From Hyaloscypha bicolor E (lineage: Eukaryota > Ascomycota > Leotiomycetes > Helotiales > Hyaloscyphaceae), in contig NW_020194594.1 of the NCBI RefSeq assembly GCF_002865645.1, positions 928,575 to 992,574 of the forward strand: 64,000 nt of DNA, given 5' to 3'. This document shows, one piece after another, positions 56,165-64,000 of the stretch (position 1 is the first letter of the stretch; each line of letters opens with the position of its first letter). A program made the position numbers and the translations under genes. Below the pieces are notes generated by a model. The model had not been told where the DNA came from. It saw only the letters and a list, made by a program, of their open reading frames with translations, and searched no databases.

Positions 56165-58819
56165 TTAATTCCTCCTCTGGGCCCTTATTCCCAAGAGGCC
56201 TGAGAGAACTGCAAATAGCTTTATAAATAATTCCCTGAAATCTTTCCGGCTATTAGTCCTCCCTAAAGACTCTCTATAATTGCCCTATTATTATGCCAGG
56301 TAATAAACTTAAGAATATAGTTTACTAACCCTATCTAGCTAATCTGCAAATTGCCTCTGGCGATTTCTTCTTATAAAGGTAATACGGATATGGCATTTAC
56401 TATTAGATAAGAAGCTTTTCCGGTCTTCTAATTAGTTTATAAATTCTAATTTAGCCTCTATTTATAAATAAATTATTATTCTATAGGCCCAAGAGCTTAG
56501 AAAAGTTAATCCGATCTTCTAATTTATTTATAAATTCTTTCTTTAGAACTTTCTGGGTATTTCTGGTATAGAGCCGGTTCTGAATTCGTAATTACTATTT
56601 AAAGAAAGGGTATTATAAAAAGGCCTCTCTTTTCCTACTAACTAACCTTTTTTTTTCTTAACTATAATATTATATCTAGCTTTTTCTCGTCTCTTGCCTT
56701 TCTTTTTTAAGCCTTTTTTAAGCTCTTTTAAGCTTCTTTAAGCTTTATTTAAGCTTTATTTATATTTTCTTCTAATTCTTTCTTCTAATTCTTTATTTAT
56801 TAAAATAAATACTTCTTTTAGTACTTATTAGCCTATTATTATTTATTTGGCTAATATTTTTATATTCTTAATTTGCTTTTACTATTTTTAATATTTCAAG
56901 AATATTATTAAGTTTCCTAATCTTATTTATATTAAGAGTAATAATTACTTAGTATATAATTACTATTATTTTAAGAATAAGAAATATAATTTTATAAGTT
57001 ATAATTTCCTTTATTTATTTCTTATTCTAATATTATCTAAGGTTTCTTAAATATATATAATATAATTAAATTACTTTTTTTAAGCTATTAATATATATAA
57101 GTATTTTTCTTATTTTTTACTTAAAAGAAAAAAGGCTATTATTATTCTTTTTTTATATTAAATAAAATATATTTCTTATATTAAAGCTATTATTTAAAGC
57201 TAATAAATTCCCCTAATAATTCAAGAAATAGATTAAGTAATTTTTATTAACTTAGTATAAATATAAAGTATTCTTAATAATATAATTAATATTTTTTAGT
57301 ATTAAGTAAGCTTATTTCTTTCTTATTTCTTACTAATAACTAATAGTTTTATAAGCTAATTTATTACTTATTTCTCGAGAGAATTCTAATAAGAATAATA
57401 ATAAAAATAATAGAAAATAGTTATAAAAGTAAGATATTTATAAAATATAGAAATTAGAGTTTTTAGAATTCTTAATAATTTTTATATAGTTTTTCTAAGA
57501 ATAAATATATAGTTTTTAATAGTTTCCTAATAAAAGTATTTATTTTTTATATTTCTATTTAGCTAATAATATTATAATATTACTTTTTTCTAAGTATTCT
57601 TATAATTCTTAAGCTATATTTTCTAGATTACTTAGTAGTTCTTATATATTATTTACTAGTAAATAGCTTTTCTAATAAATAAGATACTTTTTTTCTTTTT
57701 TTTCCTTTTTATAAGCTATAATAAATTTTATTTCAAATTCTTCTTTACCTTTAATCTTAACTAGTTCTAGTTCTATTATAATATTAGCTTATAGGTACTA
57801 TAATTTCAAGAAAGAAATATAGAAAATATTATAAATCTAATATAATAATAATAATTTCAAATAATATATTTATTTATATATTTCTATAACTTTTAGAATT
57901 TTAAAAAAGCCAAGATATTTATTTATTAGCTTTATACTAGATTATAGCTATTAAATATTCCTTATATAAAATATAACTTTATTATATATATTAAATTTCT
58001 TATTAATATATTTCTTATTATAGTATTTTTTTTATATTTATTACTTCTTATTATTATTTCTCTAATATTTTCTATTTTATTTAAATTCTCTATATTCTTT
58101 TCTATATTACTAGTATTTCTTTTTCTAGAATATTATTCTTAATATATAATTTAATACTAGAATAAAATTCATATAATATATAAAATAAAGAAATTTCTAT
58201 TAATAAATATATAAAGTTATTATATATAAATTCTATAAGAATAAGCTTTATTATCTAGTTATCTTATTAGTAGCTAGTATAATACCTCAAGTATTATTTT
58301 AGAGTTTAATTTAGATTCTTTATTTATTTATTAGTTTATAAGTAAAATACTATACTTAGCTATTATTAAATCTTTAAATAGAAATATAAACTTAATTAGA
58401 ACTTATTTATAAAAACAAATTCTTTATTAGAGGTTATATTTATAAGTATACTAAAGTCTTTAATAATATAATATATAAATAGTTTTACTAATTTAAGAGC
58501 CGAGATATCTTTAGTAATTAAAATATATTATATTATTTTTATATATTTATTAATAATAATAAATATAGAATTATATATCTTATTATAAAACCTAGAAAAA
58601 AATAGTCCTATAATAAAGTCTATAGTAATTTCTTACTATAGCTTAAAGAGAAAGAGAAATATACTAAATATACTATATAATAAATATTTCTTTATCTTAG
58701 TTTATTAATATATAAAATAAGTTCTAATATAGTCTTTTATATTCTTTTTTATATTTTACTAGAATTACTTTTTCTAGAAAATCTCTAGTATTTTACTAGT
58801 ACTAAAATACCTATTTATA
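56165..58819 (-). mobile_element. RIP-degraded Ty3/Gypsy internal region, 3' half
   Basis: Internal sequence joined to the LTR at 55840-56164. Near 58445-58800 it matches the integrase region of the left Gypsy relic (4985-5340) closely, so both are the same family. The 2.2 kb between LTR and integrase match the part of pol that is lost from the left copy. All frames are stopped. The element is cut at 58820 by the nested repeat, and its RT and gag are not recognisable beyond. Confidence 0.65.
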
Positions 58820-59125
58820 AGTATTAGTTTACTAGGAATATATAGTACTATTATATAAGTATAAAAGTACTATTTATATAAGATTAGTAAAGTTATTATT
58901 TAGAAGTAGGAATTATAGTATTATAGTATTAATATATAATCCCTAAATCTACTAAGCCTAAAGGAATCTAGTCTATTAGTTAAGTTACTAATAGGATACG
59001 AGGTTATATAATTATATCCCGTATCTTATATCTTATTATCTATATCTTATTACTTATTATCTATATCCCGTATCCCGTATCTCGTAATTATATATATAAT
59101 TTCTAGAGAAATAGCTATACTAATA
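58820..59125. repeat. 306-bp interspersed repeat (copy 2)
   Basis: Copy of 4688-4979, with the same ends and an expanded TATCCCGTAT/TATCTTAT-like decanucleotide tract. It interrupts the Gypsy integrase at a different place from copy 1, which proves independent insertion. Confidence 0.6.
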
Positions 59126-62100
59126 CTAGAAACTTTCTAAAAACGCAAAAAATAGTATCTCTTTCTAATTATATATAAATTCCCTAATCCGGCCTAGTAC
59201 TAGATTTCTCAAATACTTTATATATCTATATTATTTTTAAGGTTTTAGTTATATACTAAAGGCTATAGTCTTTTATATATAACTTTCTCTTCTATAATAT
59301 TCTCTTATCCCATATATTTATTTTTTGCCCTATTTATACTTAACCTATTTCTCTATATCTAATTATATAGTATTTATATTAATTAGGTACTTAAGGGCAT
59401 TTATTAGCTTCGATTTCGTTATAGAATTAGTAGAATTTAATTCTTTCTTAATTTATTTAACTTCTGTAATTTCTCGTTATTTATATATCTAGTAAAGGTA
59501 TATTATATTAATTATTAGGTATTTCTCTTAAATAGTGCCTAATTTAATAAGGCATTTATATAATAACTTCGAATTTATATAAATAACTAATAATAGTTCT
59601 ATTTCTAATATTTTATTAATTATAGATTTAACTAAAGTACTTATATTAAAACTATAAGCCATACTATAAAGTTCTGAAGCTAGAATACTTCTAGTAACTC
59701 TCTTATATTTAATAGAGAACTAGTAAATAATATTAGTATATCTAGTTCTATTTACTAGAACTAGAATATATCCGATTTGGGAAAAGAGATCTCTATTATT
59801 TATAAATAAAGTATTTATAAAAATAATTAAATATAAGAACTTCTTTACTAGCTTTATAAATCTTAGTCCTCTAGTAATATTCTTAATTTGCTATTAAATA
59901 TACTTATTAAATACCTTTATATTAGTTTCCGAGAATTTAATAGCTTAAGCGGTAATTAATAGGTTATATAAAGCTTCTAGTTAATAGACTAATATAATAT
60001 ATATTTCTCTTATATATTAGGTAATATATTAGTTCTTAATAAAGAGATTTTAATAAATAGTATTCCTACTATTTATAATAGTAGTATTTTTTATAAAAAT
60101 AATTCGGAGATTCTTATACTAGTATTCCTATATAAGAGTAATTCTAGTAATATCTATATAAATAATATTTTTATTAAATTTGAGATTATAGTTAAAAGTA
60201 AGGAATTTATATTTCTTAGCTAAGAACTTAGCCTTATAAAGCTTTAGTTACTCTACCTTTACAAAATTATTAGTTCTAATAAATAGGGTATTATTAGTTT
60301 AAAGGCTAATAATTTCAAAGAATTACTTGCTATAGAATAGGTAAGGGTTATAAGTTAATTATTTTATAGAGAGCTTATTAATATAATAGGAATAGTAAGT
60401 CTTAAACTAGTAGTTCCCAGCTTCTAGTATATTATATAGTAGTTTTATAACCTTTAAAATAGAATTATTCTTTAAATTTAGCTTTCTAGTAAGCTTATAG
60501 GGTAGGTTAATATAGAAATTATAATTAAATAAGGTTATTAATTAGATATAAGCTTATAAGATATTATATAAATATAATTCTATAGTATTTATTATTATAG
60601 TAGTAATACTAAGGATAATCCTCTGGCTAATATATTAGATAGTAGGTAATTATATTAATATTATATATTTCTTATTATTATTATAAGCTTAGATAACTAG
60701 TCTTAACTTCTTAAGCTCTTTCTTTATATTCTTATTCTTAATCTCGTTAATAAACCAGGAGTTAAAGATATATATCTCCTTTAGTACCTGAGATCTAGAA
60801 ATAATCTCAAATATATTCTTTTCTAGGAGACTAGTAACTTTAACTTAATAGAAATCCTTATATAGTTTATTGTCCTATAGGAATACCGTAATATCCGGGG
60901 TCTTATAAGGGCGTCCTCTATTATACTTTAGTAAAATAGTAAGAGGAATTATACTTATATTATTTTTAGTTTTACTATTAGATTCGGGAATAGGTTTAGG
61001 TTCGGAGCTATTAGTAATAACCTTAATATCTCCTATATAAAGAGCTTTATAGAGGTTAAACGGAAGGTAATATTACTATATAGTAAAGCTAGTATATAGT
61101 TTTCCCTATTAATAGCTACTAGCTTATATAGTCTATCCTAATTACTAGGTTAATTAGTATTTCCTTTATACTAAACGAAAATATTCGAATTTAGGAATAG
61201 TTTATAAATATTAGTAATACTAGAACTATTTCGGGTATTTAAAGTATTTATAATTTAATATCTAGCTTAAAGCTTCTGAATTTCTACTATTACCTTCTTA
61301 AATACTACTAATTACTATAATATAATAGGTAATAAGGTATTATATTTAGTTATTTGAGATAAAGTACTATAAACCAAAAGAATTAGAATAATACTATTAG
61401 GTCCCGTAAAGTTATTAATAGCCTTAAAAGCTATTTAAAATATAGTATTCTTATTAATTCCGTTAACTTTAGCTATAATAATAAGATAGGTATATTAGAT
61501 TAGGCTATAGTAGTATTCTATAATTCTAACGGAATTATAAGCTTCTATAGAAATAATCTTAATCTTAGTTCCTATAATATTTGTAAGCTAAGTGAACTTC
61601 TTATTAGTAAACTGCTTTCTAATATCTACTATAATCTAATTAGGAGAGCCTAAATAGTTATTAATCTAGTATTATTTAAGTATATTCCAGGTATATATTA
61701 TACTAATATTCTAGAGCTATTAGCCGGCTTAATATCGAGTGCCTTTATTAATAATATAGAGTATAAGCTTACTAGAAATATAGAAAATATTAATAATAAT
61801 AGAGTAATTAAAGCTAATATTATTTCTTAGATTAAACTTAAATTATCTAGGTAATTAGCTATATTTCTAGTATTACTTATAATACTTTATAAGATACTTA
61901 AAGGCTTCTATATTAATATTATAGCCTGCTTATTCTAATATGTTTTGGAGCTTACTAATAGATAAATAACTAAAATAATAGTATAGATATTATAATTTAA
62001 TTTTATAAGAAAGCAGGGGTTATAAATAAAGAATTTAAAAATAAAGCCTTATAATATAGTATTTTAAAATAGGAAAAAATATCTGAAATATTATATTATA

Positions 62101-63687
62101 AATATATATTTTCTAGTAAAAGTAATAAGATAATTAGTAAGATTATTAAAGTAGATCCCTAGCTTATTTATATTAGCTAAGCTAAGTAAAAATAGAGTTT
62201 TTAAAGGCATAATATGAAATTATACTTGCCTAATTAGTATACTTATTATTATAGATCTAATAGAAAATATAGATCTAATACTAAACTAGATATTAACTTA
62301 ATCTTTAGTAATTTTATTAAGTTTAATACTATTATTAGTTTACTAGAGAGCTTGAAATTAGTTAGAACTAGTAATTAAATATCTAGAGGTTCTGGTATTA
62401 ATTATAACTTTATAAAAGTAATAAGTATTATATCTTAATATATTATTAATTATAAAAGTTTAGATATTTTCTATTAAGGGTTTAATAAGTTCTAAGATAT
62501 GATTTTTGCCTATTATTTAGTATATAAAGAAAAGAAAAGTAAGGTTATTTATAAGGGTATTAGCTATAGTTATTAATAGAATAGAAGTAGTAGAAGTAAC
62601 TAAAAAGCTCTTAACTAAAATAAAATAGAAATCTGAATAGTATTTTTCTTCTTTATTTATTTCTGCTAATAAAGCCTTAAAAGTATTATTTACTAGTTCG
62701 TTCTTATTACTCTTATTATTCTCTTTATTTTTAGCTTTAGTAATATATTATATATAAGTACTACTAAAGCATTTATTAAAGTTATAGGTATTTCGAGATC
62801 TGAACTAATAAATATTTCTATTCCTAAATTAAGCCTTTTTAGTTTCTTATTTTTCCGGTATATATTTCTATAAGTAGTATTTGGGTTTCTTATATATAAA
62901 ATATAATTTCGGGATATAATTATTATAATTATAGGGCTTAAAATAATTATTATAGGTTCTGAAGTTATAGCTAGATCCGTATTAATAATTTCCGGAAAGA
63001 TAATAGCTTAGAGGATTTTAAGAATAGTATTATTAATTAGTAAAAAAGGTTTCGAGATTAGCTTATTATTTGCTTTTATATATAGTAATAAATAACTAGA
63101 GCTTATTAATAAGCTAGCCGAGATTTATAGGAGAGTCTGAGATTATATATCTATATATCCGGAAGCCTTAGTAAGAGATAATAATCTTATTATAGAGGAA
63201 TTTAGTATTTTATAAGTTAGGTATAAGATTATATTATAATTAATATAGTTTATTAATTAGTAATTAAATAGTCTTAAATATTATTTTTTTCGGAAATTTA
63301 GCTATTATAGAAGCTAATATAATAGTATTTCACTTATCTAAATTTCGATATTCGAATTTAGGGCCTTTAAAGAAGCTATAAATATTAATATAAGCCTTTT
63401 TATATATATATTAAAAAAGCTAGTTATTATAGAAATAGTCTTAAGCTAGTTCCTTTAGTATAATAGGAAAAGCTCGTATTAGTACCTCTTATAGAAGCTT
63501 TATATATTAGTAAATATCGAGAAAAATAGTGAGTTTATAATTAAAATTACTATTAGATCTATTATACTTTTATTTTTTAGTATAAATCTTAGTAACTTCC
63601 CTAATAAGTCTTATAATTAAAGGAAATTAGGGGTTATTCGAATATGGTTATAATAATAGTAATAGTAGAAATATACTATTTGCTTCT
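59126..63687 (-). mobile_element. RIP-degraded Ty1/Copia retrotransposon, minus strand
   Basis: Read on the minus strand, roughly 60900-59900 contains a stop-riddled RT frame of the Copia type: a FNSWFINEIKNK-like start, then LVIQAYN and PTIQYISQR-like blocks, a DFYIRPP-like and a LYGVPEAG-like block, each changed by stops at former Gln or Trp codons. Order and spacing fit Copia RT of the kind common in fungi. The part above about 61500 should hold integrase and gag but is too decayed to read. The element is dead. Confidence 0.65.
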
Positions 63688-63985
63688 TATAAAATATTTA
63701 TTAGTAGGTAATAAGATAATAGAATAAATTAGTATATTATAAAACTATAATATTAAATTTAATATAGAACTAATCTCTGTCTTTCCTATAAGGTCCAGGG
63801 AAGCCTCCTTTAAATAGGAGACCCCGATAATATATATATAATTAGTAATTTATAAGCCTAATATATATAATATAAATAATAGTTAGTTAGGATATTAAAG
63901 GACTACTAATTTCCCTAATTAATACCCGTAATATCCGAGGTTTATTATATGCCCTTAAGTTATATATAACCCTATATATATTATA
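63688..63985 (-). repeat. RIP-mutated LTR, same family as 6339-6636
   Basis: Exactly the same length (298 bp) as the solo LTR at 6339-6636 and alignable without gaps by eye. Every difference checked is G-to-A or C-to-T, for example TGTGAGGTGTTTG against TATAAAATATTTA. No target duplication is evident, so it is probably the 5' LTR of the adjoining minus-strand Copia relic rather than a solo LTR. Confidence 0.75.
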
Positions 63986-64000
63986 ACTATATTTCTTTTT

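Overview
The window is nuclear DNA of a filamentous ascomycete (Pezizomycotina). The evidence is short 45-90 nt introns with GT/AG ends and CTAAC- or CTGAC-like branch sites, two HET-domain genes, two Zn2Cys6 regulators, a P450 of the fungal secondary-metabolism type, and long blocks of A+T-rich repeat DNA mutated almost only by C-to-T and G-to-A changes, the signature of repeat-induced point mutation (RIP). A leotiomycete is a plausible guess but is not proven here.

Layout. Positions 1-9717 are a RIP-ruined nest of transposons: an unidentified coding relic on +, a minus-strand Ty3/Gypsy element whose gag, RT and integrase are still readable through stop codons, a nested 290-bp repeat, and a much fresher solo LTR (6339-6636) with a perfect 5-bp target duplication. 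Positions 9718-54880 form a gene island. Positions 54881-64000 are a second RIP-ruined nest, with the same Gypsy LTR at 55840-56164, more Gypsy integrase, the same 290-bp repeat, a Ty1/Copia polymerase relic, and a fully RIP-mutated twin of the 6339-6636 LTR at the far edge.

Genes in the island, left to right: a cytochrome b561-like membrane protein (-); a small protein with a STAND-type N-terminal segment (-); HET protein 1 (+); HET protein 2 (-); a six-exon cytochrome P450 (+); a secreted beta-lactamase-like hydrolase (+); a tRNA-Gln with an unusual D-loop insertion (-); a PH-domain protein (+); Zn2Cys6 factor 1 (+, five exons); an orphan protein (-); Zn2Cys6 factor 2 (-, six exons); a Ulp1-like protease relic; a D-2-hydroxyacid dehydrogenase (+); a DUF3605/Gig1-like protein (-); a bacterial-looking fusion of a Gfo/Idh/MocA dehydrogenase with a DegT-type aminotransferase (+); and a GT1 UDP-glycosyltransferase (+).

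How they may work together: the first third carries three non-self-recognition-type genes (STAND-like N-terminus, HET, HET) among small DNA transposons. The last third pairs an enzyme that should oxidise and aminate a nucleotide sugar with a glycosyltransferase, suggesting a possible amino-sugar route. No classical polyketide or peptide synthetase is present. Exon boundaries were worked out by eye from reading frame, phase and splice sites; none is backed by transcripts.
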